Source: Neodiprion pinetum (lineage: Eukaryota > Arthropoda > Insecta > Hymenoptera > Diprionidae). Taken from it: a stretch of DNA of 64,000 nt. Positions 47,606 through 64,000 of the stretch are shown one piece after another. The stretch spans positions 40,954,701-41,018,700 of the forward strand of contig NC_060235.2 in the NCBI RefSeq assembly GCF_021155775.2, given 5' to 3'. Within the stretch, counting starts at the first letter, position 1, and each line of letters begins with the position of its first letter. The position numbers were made by a program, and so were the translations under genes. Below the pieces are notes generated by a model that was not told the origin of the DNA, did not search any database, and saw only the letters and a list, made by a program, of their open reading frames with translations.

Positions 47606-50600
47606 ACTAAACGCGCGATACTCCGCAGGCCCCAAACCCGAGCATAATTAATATAATTACATTATACATATATATACATATGTATATTAACATTATACGA
47701 AATATAAGATATATAATTTAGCATGTATGATGATTATCGTCGAGCATATATAATATTTCTGAAAGCAGAGTAATTACGTGTGAAAACTGTGATATAAGTG
47801 CATTGCTTGACCGATTATTCGCAATCGATTCACCCGATACGAGCGAACTACGATTTTCGCTATCTGCGGATATCAGGTTTTGGTAAAATGATGTAATACC
47901 TAGTAAATTTATGTCTCGCGCCAAATTACTCGGTTCTCATTGGTCGGTCCGATTCCAATCGCTAGTATTTTAAACAACGAACCAATGAAACACGTGGATT
48001 CGGCGCAGGCGCAATCGACTGTTTCGTTTTACCGATTACTTGCAATAAGATGTCGTTGAAAGACAATTGTTGTTACTTTTTAACTTGAATAATGTATTCC
48101 CATAATATTATTGAATTCCTTCGCATTCGTGACGAATATTTGGTTGCAGGGATGCATCGAATGCCTAAATGAATATACTAATTTGAAAATTTTTAACCAT
48201 AGATCAAAGCCTTGATTGCAAATTGTTTTCGCGACTAATTGTCACGTGATTTAATCTACTATATACAATATACATATAAATGCTTGATGGATATTTGAAT
48301 ATACATATATTTATGCAATGGTACTTTAATTTTAAGTTATATATTGTACTTTAAGGGATACAGTTAAGAGTGCTTTCGTATGTATATGAAAAAAGTAAAT
48401 ATATATATAAAGATTATTGTACTTACATAACTGCGATGTACTTAAAATAAATATATTTTACGACGATCAAGTCTCCGCGTGATTCCTCTTAAATTGTAGA
48501 GAAAAATGATAAATGAAAGTAATGCACGTAATCACGGTATGAGTAATGAATTAATTAGTTTTAGAATCACGCGTGTTTTGGGTATTGAGAACCGTGGTTA
48601 TCAAAAATGTAACACTAAGCGCTTTGGTCACACCAATATTTTGGTTCCCGCTGTGTGAAATTGCTGTCTAACATATCACAATATACTATCGCATCACAAC
48701 TAATATTGTCATATAAGTATACCTTATGCTTACAGGTGTTTCAAATAGAACTTATTAATTTCAAAAAAATTGATTACAACTTTTCTGTGAACACGTACCT
48801 TAATAATATTTTCTGCTCGACAGTATTTTTCGCGTACTTATTTTGTTAGTATTAGCTAGTCACCGTACATACAGTAATAATAATAGTAATAGATATGGAG
48901 CGAAGTAAGCGATGAATTTAAAATACAATTACACATGAATATTACTATTCTTATGAATATAGCATAAATTTACTAAATGTTATAATTACAAATATTGGTA
49001 TAAGCTTGTAATTGTAGCTTTGCTCTTTTAAGTTGCTCTTGTAAGTGAACCATAGAGGAGTATTTACGCATGGTTGTATCTCGAAAGCTAAATCATTAGT
49101 CATTAGGCTTTCATTCAACGAAATTCTTTCGTATAATATTTTTTTCATGTGTAACAGAACTTGATAACATAAAAAGGATTGTATTACAATGCGAGTAAAC
49201 GGCAGCCTAGTTAATTTTATGCCAACTTTTAAAATAACTCACCCAACATTTTACGAGAAATCGTTTCTATAATTCTGGAAGCAGGTTTGTTGCAGTTAAG
49301 CTCCGATTTTACACGCCTAGCATTTTTATCTGTAACGAAATATTTCTTAGCTGCAGATAGTTTGGAAATTTTTTTTGCATCTTAATAAAATAGTTATTTG
49401 GTTTACTCTTAAGTTATCGTATACCTTTATATTAATTATTATTATTACGTTCCTAAACTAGAATGTATTTCATAAATTCAACGGTTGATTTATACATATT
49501 ACATATATTCTAATTCATTTTTTCCATTACCGTCGCATTGCTATATTTGTGCAAATCTGCACTCACGATTCTGCAACATACAAGTATGTATATTGCGAAT
49601 GAAAACGCGTATGTTTGACGTTAGGTATCATGTGATGTACACTAAGTACAGAGATAAAATAAGAAAACATAGCTGTGTATGATAACAATGTAGCTAAAAA
49701 TAAACTAATCAAGGAATATTAATACGAAGTTTACTACTGTATGTATATCAAAGGCTTTTGCGCCATTCGCGTCATCTAATCAACTCAACAATTAGAAAGC
49801 TGTCAAAAACTGGCTCCAGTACTCTAGTCAAGACGCCAGTTTCAATGTATCTTTTCGAGGGTTTGGAGGGTGAAATTAACGAGACCAAGCTCCAACAAAT
49901 CGTTTCAGAAACAAAGATTTTTACGAAGAGAAAAAAAATAAATAAATAAACTCGGAATAAAGGAAGGCTTTGATTTTTTGTTGCCAAATTTTAACACATT
50001 TTCAAATGCCCTAGATTTAGTCAAACCCTAACTTATTTGATCCCCACATCACTGTGATTAATTAAGTGAGAGAAATCAATCACGCATAGATTAAAGTGAC
50101 ACAAAATTTTTACGTGTTTTTTTAGCTGTTCATCCCACGATGTTCTGGATGTCTTTTCCGGTTTTCTGTGAACACAATTAGAGGGCATCGGCTTTTAGAA
50201 ATCGATTGTAAGCAGCGTTGTAAGCAAAATTTTGGTACAACATTCTCACACTGTCGTTAATTCGTCTTGTCAATTTTTATCCACGATAATTATGACACCA
50301 TTAGTTTTTTTCTCCCCATCTCATATTTTCTTTCTATATGATAATTGAGTTAGTAAAACGCAGACAGTCGGGAAGTTACAAGATACAATTTTTTCGAACA
50401 CTCAACAGGTCAGTTACTTTTTTATTTTTTTTTCTTTGTACCAGACATACTTGCACTGTTGACTGCAGTCTTAAATGCATGATAATAATATGTTCATCAC
50501 AGGAATTATTAAGTCACGACGAAACCATGATTAGGCATTTTCGCGATTGTAACAAATGTATTGCCCAATTACATACTGTTGCAAAATTCATCAAATGATG

Positions 50601-53172
50601 AATTTTAGAGAAACATCTGGACAACACAGGTATTTGCAAGAAAATTATTTGTAAATTGAGATAATTGGTCTTTAGTCTACGTTTGTATCTACTCTATTCC
50701 AGCTCATTGTAATTAAACACGCATGACTAAATTATCGTTTCTATGCGAAAATTTGTATGAAATAGTGGAAGATAAAATAAATGAAAGATAAGCTAATACA
50801 GCCGAAGAAATTGGTTTAATTGCTATATTAATTAAAACAATTATTATCACATACTATGAATAAAATCGTACATAATAAAATCATATAAGCTTAAGTAAAT
50901 TTATAAATTTTAATCATTTACGCTTTGTAATTATACTTTATATGTGATTTGGTTTTCATAAATCATGATTATTCTCATTTCACAATATATTCACGATGAA
51001 AAGATGTAAGTTTAAACGCCCAATCAGCTCACTGGGCTGTTATTTCAATCTCTGTAATTTCTTCCAAACATCTGATTACATTTTAGACATATTTTTTTTT
51101 TACAGATTTTCAAAAGCTGGCGTCAAAGCTTACACAATTTAGGCACTAACGTTATAGTAACGAGGTTCACAGTTTTCTCAGTTTATCAATGAATTTCGCT
51201 TTGATCAACTGCGAGTTTTAATGATCATCATAATTTTTTATATAGGAAAACGCTCAAGGCACCTTTAAAATGGGTATGAATGTTTTTCTTTTCACTTTAC
51301 AATTCTTAAGCCATATATACGTAGAAATTATACTGCTCTAAAATACTACTATATACAATTATGAAGATATCTTCCAAAATATCATATATGTGTGATTTTT
51401 TTCATTATAAAATTTTTTTTATCATCCCTTTTTATGTATATTGTATACTATATATATATATATATATATACGTGTTGCACAAAAGATGCATGTAATCTTT
51501 AATCGTGGTTTTCTAAATTACATAGTATATTTGCGTTATTATAGACTTGCAGAACTCAATGTTGCCACACTCATAATCCAGCAAGTCGAAAAAATCTTTT
51601 CAGCGATGAAGAAACTTTTTTCACACAATTGATCCGACCAAATAATTATTCAGATTTGGGAATGTTCTTATGGGCGTTAAATTCAAGGTATACTAATGAG
51701 AATGAAAATTGGACAATTCACACTGAAGTAATTTACATTATGTGTAGATGATGAATTTGGCTACCAGAGTTCATCGCTTGGAGAGTTTGAACTCATTTCA
51801 CATGACTTTGACGGTTTGACAATAAGGATAAGACATGTAAATAAAAAACATTATTCGATTTCTCCTATCTATAAAGTTGTTTTTTTTTTTTAATAATAAT
51901 AATAAAAATTAACAGATACGTTATGCTCGGTCAGATCTCGTATAAAAATTATTTCACAATAATCAATTAGGGATCGTGAATGCACGTACATAGGTATATT
52001 CGGACAAAGCTATAATGATAACGAATAGTATAAAACGTTCAAGGCACTTTCAATTTCATTTGATTCATTTTTCTTCATTCTCTTTTCTTCCCAAAAGCAC
52101 ACGTAGTGACTTCGAAGTTTATGAAAATGTAGTCGAACTATGTTTCAGTGTATAAATTAATTCTACACCACTCCCTGCACGTGATCAGATAAATGCGTTG
52201 GCTTAAATCGATCTCTCATTTATCTTTGTCAATATACAGAATACTAATTTATTTTAGAGAAACTGTTCACCATAATATATTGTAACGTTCTTAGACGATA
52301 CGAAAAAAAAATAAGGATTTGTGAGTTTAATTAACGAGACAAAAATCAAAGGCGTTAATAAAATGCTGAGAAAAAGCTTTAATAGCAGGGAACGTGTTTC
52401 TAGTTTAAAGTCTCAAACAAGACTGTTTTTACAATAATGTTGGTTGACGCAGCAACCTTATTCTTTTTAAAGACATAAGAGGTTTATAAACGTCTTTTAT
52501 CTACGATGACTACTCAAGATCATTAAAAGGGGACAAAACGGGTGATTTCACCCTTTGTTACAACATATAAATCGTTAGCTTCGGGATACGCGAGTACTAT
52601 AATCTATAAAATTATGTTCGTCAGATTGGTTTAGATCGTGTAAAACGTACAAAGTACCCACATGTCGAATAATTGTAACGGTTATCATGATACCCTACAG
52701 CATAAGATATTACGTACACGGCTGCAAGTTTCGTATAAAATAAAGTTGCGCGAAACGTGGGTATTCGTAAATATTACTGCTAAGATCATATGCATACTAG
52801 TTTTCCATTTACACACATCCGATGCAAAGTGTATCATTCGTTTCATAAATTCAATCTTCTGACGACTTATATTCCTAATTGACATACACTTCCTTCCATT
52901 GACGATATACTATACCATAATATTCATTTCAGCTCTGCGGCTCAACATAATTATTATTCATAATCGTTTATATGCGGTTTAATTTTTGTTGGCAGATCGG
53001 CAGTTTCGCACAAACGCTGAGAATTCGGTTTTTCTAGCCAGTAGACTTGGTCCACTACTGTAGTGTATTCTATAGTATATGTACTGTATACGTTAAGTAG
53101 GAAGTTCATGTCTCTCTGACAGCCCGACTATCTTCACTGTCAGATGTTATTGTTCATTGTCTTGGTACCTCA
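47606..53172. other. Convergent 3' flank region, no gene seen
   Basis: This stretch lies between the stop codons of the 219-aa gene (+) and the PLXDC-like gene (-). It is very AT-rich, with short random open frames, a TA repeat near 51.45-51.47 kb and no recognisable coding exon. It should include both 3' UTRs. Confidence 0.5.
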
Positions 53173-56162
<2,990 letters not shown>

Positions 56163-58579
56163 CTGTAACAGATAATGAGAAAGACTTTTATTATCTTCAT
56201 TATTTTGTATTTATATTAATGTGAGTGATACTTTGCATCGCTAATGAATATGTTCATCTGCACAAGTGTAATATGAATATTGGATAAATATAGTGATAGA
56301 CCCTCGTGCATTGTTTCCTACCGCGATAATGATAACACGGCGCGTCGCGACGAATATTTACAATATTTGTTCATCAATTAGAAAACTGTGGTCACTGTTG
56401 AAGGCGTGTTTCAACGAGTATTGTCACAGTTTCAAGCTACGAAACTGGAAAACAATATTCAGTAGAATTTTTCACGGAGATTTTCCAGCGCATGAAAAGA
56501 AATTTCTATTCGCTCATTTTTTATAGAATTGAAATACTACTTTGAACAATGTGAGGAAGAAGAAAACTGTGAAGAAACGTTCGCAAATCAAGTTACAAAA
56601 TAATCTCAAGCAGTATTTAAAATTCCCCCTGTTTCTTTCACATTGCATGTTGTTTTTTAAAATGTTGAAGTTCGTATAATGTCAATGTAAAGATCGTTAT
56701 TTCAATACCTAGAGACTATCTGAAATTCTGTGATAGTGTGATAAAGCTAAAAAAAAGTAAGTAAGATTTTTTTTAAATTATTTTAAACCTAAAAAATAGT
56801 CATTTTTTGTGAATGTTTCGGTAAATTAACGTGAGTAGTCTCACCCTCGCATGTTTTTTTTTATCAGTTCATTTACAGTAATTTCCGTAAATTTTAGCAA
56901 CTAAAAATACAAGCAAGGATTTATCGAACAGGGAGATAATATTCAGTTGATTCGAAATCTTCAGAAGTAAACATAACTTGAAATAAGAAGGATAACTGGA
57001 ATGAATCATGCTCAACAATAAACAGACTTTCAATATATTTTTCGAGAATCTGGACTCCAGCCTGTAATTGGTGTGATGCACCATAAAATCATAGTTGTCA
57101 CATGAAACGCAAGACGAGCAATAAGATTGTAAAATCAATTTCAATAACACAATTTATGTGTTTGTTCAGTTTAAAATCGTCAACAATCTTTCCGAAATTC
57201 TTTTGTTGGCGAGGGCGGATATTTTCTATTCAAGTTTAGAGGCATTTTATTACAATAGCTCAAAAACAGAAAGCAAAGCGTTCATTAAATTTTGATAATG
57301 TTTAGAATACTCATGAGAGAACTTATAACAATTTTATCAGTATAATTTTGAATGGTCCAGATTATTGTGAAAGAATTAATTGTTAAATAAGCGAATAAAA
57401 AATCAACTTTCATTATCAACTTTCATTGCCTTCTACCAAATCTCTGGCATTACATTATGCACAAATTGAAATAATTTTTTTTTTTTTTGTTGCAGAAATA
57501 TTAATTTGTTAATAAAATTTTGTAAATAGCTTGATCAATTTTGCGATATCGAACTAATTTACGCTTTGGCACGGAAATCTAACACCGAGAATTATGATTA
57601 TGTCATTTTAAAAGTATTATATATACGAGACGTGACTGCAGATTCGTTCGACGTGGATCGGCTTATACCTATGTAGAATTCTCCATTGCTAAGTATACGT
57701 AAGTCGTATATGCATAAATAAGTGCATGACATGATACTTCATTACTTGGAACTGAATGCGGTATAACACATATAACAGAAAACTTACAAAAAAATAAAAA
57801 TAAACGCAAAGACAAAAATGTCAGCTAGTGTCTCTGAGGATCATGAATATGTTACTGAATAATTAATGCTATTAGCAGAGGGAGTGACAAGAGAAAGCAA
57901 CTAACTGAAAATTGATTTTGATGTCTTTGCCGAAACTTCAAGCCAGTGCCCCAAAATTTTCTCGTCAATGTCATCTAGAACAATAGTTTATTCTACGGAC
58001 CAAAACAAAAATTTAGAATCATCAGAATTTGACCCTATTGGAAAATAAAATAAAATACAAAATGCAGTCTCTTGAAAGCGAAATTACTGGGAAGATCAAG
58101 ACTTTTTAAACCAAGTTTGATCGTTAATTCGGGAAAAGTATGTCAAATTTAAAAAAATACAAAACCTGTAGTTTCCTTAAAATTTTGAAAATTGATTAAC
58201 AATGAGTCATTAAGTGGCAGAAACAACTATTACGCATTGAAATTTTTCAAGCGTCGTGTTTTCGGCTCGTCATTATCATCATTGGATTACGTATAAATTC
58301 AGATAATAGTAAACATAGTAACATAGGTGGGTGTATCTGGTTTATGGAAATCTCCTGTGAGTCCAATAATAAAAAACGTAATCGGTCCGACGGCGATGCG
58401 ATCATCAAATGAATACAATATGTCGTGCGTAACAAATTAACACAAATTAACAGCGAAGAACGTGAGTGGTTCAGGCATATCGATTAACGAATGATTGACT
58501 TTCCGTAAATGTACTGCAATACGCGTTACATGCAAGACAGTGCCAAATATGTAATTGAAACGTCTCACGAGTATTTAAT

Positions 58580-58790
58580 GTAAATCTGCCTGAGTTTATG
58601 CAATTGAGGTTACATCAATTTTACTGATCGACATTTGTTTCATGGTCCACGATTGGAGAGAGTGAAGAGATTTGGCCAATCGTAAACAATGAAACAAATG
58701 CCGATCGGTAAAATGTACTCAGAGTTGCCTGAGCTGCAGGCGGATTTTGGTAAAATGTAACCCGAATTGCATAGTTGCAGGCTGATTTAC
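58580..58790. mobile_element. Palindromic MITE-like element with duplicated arm
   Basis: The left end GTAAATCTGCCTGAGTTTAT pairs with the right end ending GCAGGCTGATTTAC. Inner arms include TTTTACTGATCGACATTTGT at about 58619, pairing with ACAAATGCCGATCGGTAAAA at about 58694. The right arm carries two tandem related units, both beginning GGTAAAATGTA and ending GCAGGC(G/T)GATTT. The flanks GTATTTAAT and GTATTAAAT could be an imperfect target duplication. No coding capacity is seen. Confidence 0.7.
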
Positions 58791-61700
58791 CCTGTATTAA
58801 ATTGTATACGGAACAGTTTCATAAAAAAACTCTTCGTAGCATATGGCGATGTATGTTATGCACGAAGTATGCAAAATCTTGCGAGGTAAGAAAAAGAAAT
58901 AATAAGACGTCACGAGATGTACGCATATATAACAACTGGAATTTAATAATTCAGATTGACTTCGCAACTCCAAATGTTCACTGCATGCTTCAGATATAAG
59001 TGTACATGAAGCAGGTACACGGACTTGTTGCTAACCATTTAGCGCGTATCCACGTAATAAAATACGGCACGTGAATACATTTCGTACACATAAGTATAAA
59101 TCTATACCTATATATACACACATACCATATGCTCTGTTCATACATATGTATAGCGAGTGCGAATTGTGTTAGAGGACGCGATTGAAAGTGAGCCACATCT
59201 ATAGAATGGAATGAATTTGCAAAACCCATATAAGTAGTTAAAACAGCCATCTGCTCAGATTCATGGAGAAATATTTTCTGAGTAAATCTCTACGGGGCTT
59301 GTACCATCCATCAATCTATCAATCATTGTAATATAACCTAACCTCACCAAACGCTTATTGTATTTATATGTACATCGAAAGTCGTTGATTCCGTCGCTGA
59401 ATGAGAGTTCGGACAAATTAGCCTTCGCCACAGAGTACGAAGTGAATAATAAAAATAGATCGTGAAAACTTATACCTGTATAATAATATGCCTGAAGTTT
59501 GTGTTTCGTTCTGATTTACGGAGACTCGCACTACCTACTCTGAGTGAGGTTATGTAATTTATGACTGTAATAACAACGGAGTGAAACGCATTGGTTGTAC
59601 CGAGTGATGGGCGCACACATGTGCATGCCTTGCAACGTATATTTAAGTCCCGGTCATCGCTAGGACTTAAGAGCGTTGCACTCATCGTCAGCGAGGATAT
59701 AATATTATAAGATGAGTTGTAACGAAACGATCGAAGCATCAAGTTTGCAAGTTTATTTGCAAAGATCAGTAATTAATCAATGATTAACACTTAGGTGATG
59801 TTGAGTGCAGGCTAATTTTCTCATTGGAGTTTCGTTTTACACTGCATAAATAACTCAAACGGAAAGATTAACAGCCCAGTATCATATTGAGAAAAACAAA
59901 ATTAAGTTCATATGCGGAAAAACACAGACTTTGTCGTTGTTTGTTATACAATTCTAAAGTTGACGTTTTTGGGAACACAGTAGAAACTATAGCGGACTAA
60001 GTAAACTGTCCTTTCTTCCATTTGTAAAGCTATCGCGTATTTTCATAAGACAAAGCATGGCATAATATGTTGATCGTCATTGGGCTAGAGAATATCACGA
60101 GGTTGAACTTAGTAACGTTATCGTAACGAAACATTGAGAAAAAAATCATTATTTTCTTAATTTTATACTGATTTTTGAGAAACTAAGATTTGGAAATATG
60201 AGTGTGTTTTGTTTTATTACGGTTTACTGAATTTAAGACAATTTCAAAGTTGCGAAATAACGGTTTTTTCTCAGCATGAATCGTCACGATTTTCCGAATA
60301 CAAGTTACCCAGAAACCTGATGTCTACACATGACATTATGACCTTAATCGTGACTTTAATTTATTTTTCTTATATACGATAACGGGTGATAACGCTGCAC
60401 CATACTGATAATCATCAGGAGAACAGACACTATGAGGATATGTCGAGTCCGCGGGCGTAGAAGATAATATAATGTGTATAAGTAAAACAGGAGATACGCA
60501 CAATGCATGTAATCAATCCGCGTCGTATCTTACACATTGCACCGTGAGGAGCAATAAGACCCTTGAGAGAACAATCTCGCGGGTACATAAGGTCAAGGTC
60601 AACGTCAGCGAGGTTTATATCCCTCTCAACTACACAAATATATATTATAAGTTGCAACGAAACGAACATATGCCGTGCGTGAGTAACGATTCAACGTTGT
60701 ACGTATAAAAAATTGATAATTTGTACGTATGTTAAAGTAATTGTAAGTCAATGCGAACTCTGATCTTGAGCAAGTTTAAAACAATATTGGGCATTTGATT
60801 CGTGTTACACAAATAATTTGAATCATCTGACACGTAGGTTTATGCACTTGTTTTTAAAAAAATTAGGACCAATAAAAAAATATGAGAAGATTCGTCAATG
60901 TTATAAAAGCGTGAATACGCGTGATGCATGTGCGTGACGCGTTATCGCGTCTCCAAATAAACGACAGTATAATTAAGATGTATGCTCAACGTCTTCGATG
61001 AGTTAATATATGAACAATGATTGGACCTGGAATACATAAAGGTACCTACTGAACAAGAATATGTGAGTTCTTCACCCACCAAAAATTATTAATCACCTAA
61101 GAATAATATCATTAATAAATTTCAGGACGTATCTAATGTAGAAAATATGTACTAAATTACTCTTTTTTCGTACACTGGGCAAAACCTCACTTGTAGCTCA
61201 GTGGATCAAAGACAGATAGATGATAATGATAGCGTAATATGTGGAACGAATTGATTCAAATTTATATCCCAAGAAACATTTCAAGTGTGAAAATAATGAA
61301 ATATACTATATGAATGAAGTATAAACATAAAAAATTATTTGTATCAATGATACATGGAAGAAATGAGTGTGTTAAATAGAATGTTATAACGCGCAAGTAG
61401 CATTATTATGCACAGTGCAAGGTCCACGATCTCTGCAGCATGATCAAAAATAGTATAGCCACATGCTCCCGTTGCAAGAACGCCGGCGACACAGTAATTT
61501 GTCAGAGATATAACGAACCGTAGCACTTGTGCATTTATATCTAACAACATAACATACATATGCACGAGGTCAATTTGTCTCAAGCGATTTTATCGTTGCC
61601 CGTCTCAAACGTCTTGAAATGATAAATCATATATATTTTTGGTAACTTTGGATCCAAGAGAAGAAAGTCATCGTTTACAATAACGACATGTAAGTGCCTT

Positions 61701-62157
61701 TGACTTAAGAGAGAATAAAAACATTTCAGATCAATTAAGCCAAGCGCATATTCATTACAGATCGATGCACTAATATAAGCCAAAGTTTTCTTTGATCTCT
61801 GAGGCAAAAAAAATTATGTATTTTTTTACACGTAGATGCAGCGTACGAGAAGAATCGTTTGTAGTTTGTAAAGGCTCGGGTTACATCGTATAATGCCAAG
61901 AGTATAACTGCATGGAATCTATACAAAACTATGAAAGAAGAGAAGAATAGAAATACAGAGCTGTATACACGTGTGTGCAGTCTGCAGATAATGTAAGACC
62001 CCGCGATTCATGATCCGGTGTTTTGTATTTTATAACGTTGGTACGGTTATGGTTATGCCTGTATAATGTGTTATATAGGTATACGAGACATATCAAAGTG
62101 TTGCACTTGGGGCGTTGAGTTCGCGCCCGAAGTGCATGTACCGTTTTACATGCGCAC

Positions 62158-62172
62158 GCACACACACACACA
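62158..62172 (+). repeat. Short CA repeat
   Basis: A CACACACACACA-type run that makes the overlapping minus-strand frame Val/Cys-rich by composition. Confidence 0.7.
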
Positions 62173-63684
62173 ACCATACACGAACGACGTCTCACGACAG
62201 CTTATGAAGAAACGTGAGCTGACGTATAGAAGCTACCAATTGTAAACAGATTGTAAATGGACCCTCATCCCGTCGTCGTCGTCGTCTCTGATCTCAAGGG
62301 TCTCCCCCGCTTCCTTTTTGCTTCTTGCTCCTTCGACCCACCACCCGATACACTCAAGTTAAGGATGCAGCAGCTGCATACAGACGATTGGCTCATGTCA
62401 CGTATATACAGAAATAGAGAAAGAAAGGAGGAAAGAAAGTTCGACGACTTGAAGAACCAAAGAGCCAGAAGCTGACTCCACGTGCAGTGTACGTAATTTT
62501 CGAAAGTGTTGATAGATACAGAAGGCCTTGTTGTAAAACGCTGTTGTAGCTGCTGGTCCCTTCGTCTTTTTCAAACTTTATCATTTTCAAACACGATCGT
62601 TCCCGCACAATCTATTTGTGTATATTAAGATTATACAGCGAATTAAAAACGAACGCTGAATCTACTTTAATACATTTAAAAGTTTTTGTACTCTTTCGAA
62701 AATTATTCTGCAGCGTATAATATATAAATATTACAACATTGGTCTATCGTGTACTTGAGGGCTTGTATAATAATTTGAGTACATGTCAAAATCTGCAGGG
62801 TCCTTTTCAGTTAGATTTTGCAGACCGTTGATTAATACGTTAACTATCGGAAACCCACGCAGATGAATAATAAATACACCTGCATAACCAAATTTCTACG
62901 ATTTTGTAGTTTTAGCAACGATAAAATGTACCAAACGGAAACATTGAATCAATAATCACTGTTTTTCAAATCTTAAATGACTTTGAAGGAGTCAAGTTAT
63001 AGCAAAGTATGAGTAATATATTTTGCTTCAATACAGTTTGTCGAATTTCAGATAATCCTATGTATTAAAGTTGCGATAGATAACAATGTTTCGGAAAGTG
63101 ATATAATTGCAGCATTAAAATTTCACAATCTTAAATTCTCAACGCATTCATTACAGAAATTGTTCCAATTTTTGTATTTTCCATCTCGTACACATGCAAT
63201 AATTTCTTGAATCAGACATCGTCGCTTCGCGATATACGAGAAATTAACATTCGAGGCTACTTAACCAATTGAACCAATATTCATGTGGTAGGTATTTCTG
63301 CGCGTCTTTTAGAACGTACGTCAAGGAGGCGATATAGTATAGAGGCTATGGGGGTTACAGAAAAAGGGATATCTTAGGGTTAGAAAAAGTGAGCCATTTT
63401 TGAGTGCAAATAAGGGTGGCGCTGTTAAACGCAAGTTGCCCGTAAGTGTAACTGTGTAACTGTATGTACTTCATATGCGTAACTAACACTGATATAGGAT
63501 GTGTATAAGAATATCGCGGGGATAATGACTTGTTGGATTGACCCGTATTCTAAGGTTACGTTTATTGAGATTGAGTTAGTTTCGCGCTTGGCCGACTATG
63601 TCGCTGTAGGTTTCTCTGTGTTGCCAATATAACTGCCTAGTGTAAAAAATTAACCATCTCAGATTCATTGTCCCCAAGTGTACA

Positions 63685-63783
63685 TGCCACTATAACCCGT
63701 CTCTTTCACTCTACGTTTGTTTAGCTGAGAGAAAACGTATCGACCAATCAAATGTAGAGCAAGAGAGACAAGTTATATTGGCA
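63685..63783. repeat. Imperfect inverted repeat
   Basis: TGCCACTATAACCCGTCTCT at 63685 pairs imperfectly with sequence ending AGAGAGACAAGTTATATTGG near 63781, the complement continuing TGCCAATATAACTTGTCTCT. Arms are about 38 bp with a loop near 22 bp. A related TTGCCAATATAACTGCC occurs at about 63621. It may be a small foldback element. Confidence 0.5.
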
Positions 63784-64000
63784 TATAACTCTGACTCACA
63801 CTCCTTCTCGCTCCTCCGCCACACTTTCTGTACACGCGAGGCCATCTTCAATAACGTATACTCTGAGCTGGCGCCTGAATTCCCAGCTCCGATAATACCC
63901 CCTAGAAATTGATCGTGTGTTCGACGCGGTACGGAGTCGAAAGAAGAAGTCTACAGTAGCCGAGTTGTCCGCGGGGTATTGAAACGGCGGCTCGGCGTGT

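Larger units (their letters stand above)
56163..64000. other. Probable first intron and upstream region of PLXDC-like gene
   Basis: The exon starting at 56162 needs an upstream exon ending one base into a codon (probably Glu). I scanned the minus strand for an ATG plus hydrophobic leader before a donor and found none that convinced me. The stretch is AT-rich with two palindromic elements (58580-58790 and 63685-63783) and a CA repeat near 62.16 kb. No independent gene is recognised. Confidence 0.4.

Noticed and set aside
61929..62195. Cys/Val-rich minus-strand frame as a possible signal-peptide exon of the PLXDC-like gene
   Set aside because: Its hydrophobic part comes from the CA repeat, and no donor in the needed phase follows.

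Overview
The window is eukaryotic nuclear DNA: AT-rich, with intron-split genes, canonical GT/AG junctions, long gene-poor spacers and short palindromic repeats. The gene set (TRIM23 with a C-terminal ARF domain, calreticulin ending in HDEL, a single PLXDC-type receptor) fits an insect, most likely a hymenopteran. That placement is inference from family content, not from a marker gene. No viral, bacterial or CRISPR-type system is visible.

Layout: (1) 1-7.7 kb has no convincing gene. It holds a TAATCG-rich patch, a hairpin, a CCA/CCG-rich low-complexity block and a 1.17 kb nearly complete inverted repeat (6190-7363). (2) 7.7-10.5 kb, + strand: TRIM23 in five clear coding exons plus a candidate tiny first exon. 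(3) 13.05-17.11 kb, - strand: complete calreticulin, eight exons, 403 aa, with a perfect ER-stress element (CCAAT-N9-CCACG) about 150 bp upstream of its ATG. (4) 18.93-23.42 kb, + strand: an unrecognised 674-aa protein in four exons, with a palindromic MITE-like element in its last intron. (5) 27.97-28.20 kb, - strand: an intronless 76-aa, highly basic protein resembling the MST-HMG-box protamine-like sperm chromatin proteins. (6) 28.2-46.2 kb is gene-poor. It has a second copy of the palindromic element at 44.2 kb and GC-richer blocks that may be promoters. (7) 46.30-47.61 kb, + strand: an unrecognised 219-aa basic protein in two exons. (8) 53.17-56.16 kb, - strand: seven exons of a plexin-domain-containing (PLXDC1/2-like) type I membrane protein. 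Its signal-peptide exon is not identified. (9) 56.2-64 kb is probably its long first intron and upstream DNA, with two more palindromic elements.

The genes do not form a pathway. TRIM23 (ubiquitin ligase/GTPase), calreticulin (ER chaperone) and the PLXDC-type receptor are ordinary conserved genes. The more unusual content is the protamine-like microgene, the two unrecognised proteins, the related sequence in two calreticulin introns, and the palindromic repeats. All exon joins were derived by hand from reading-frame phase and splice consensus; the five multi-exon models keep frame across every junction.
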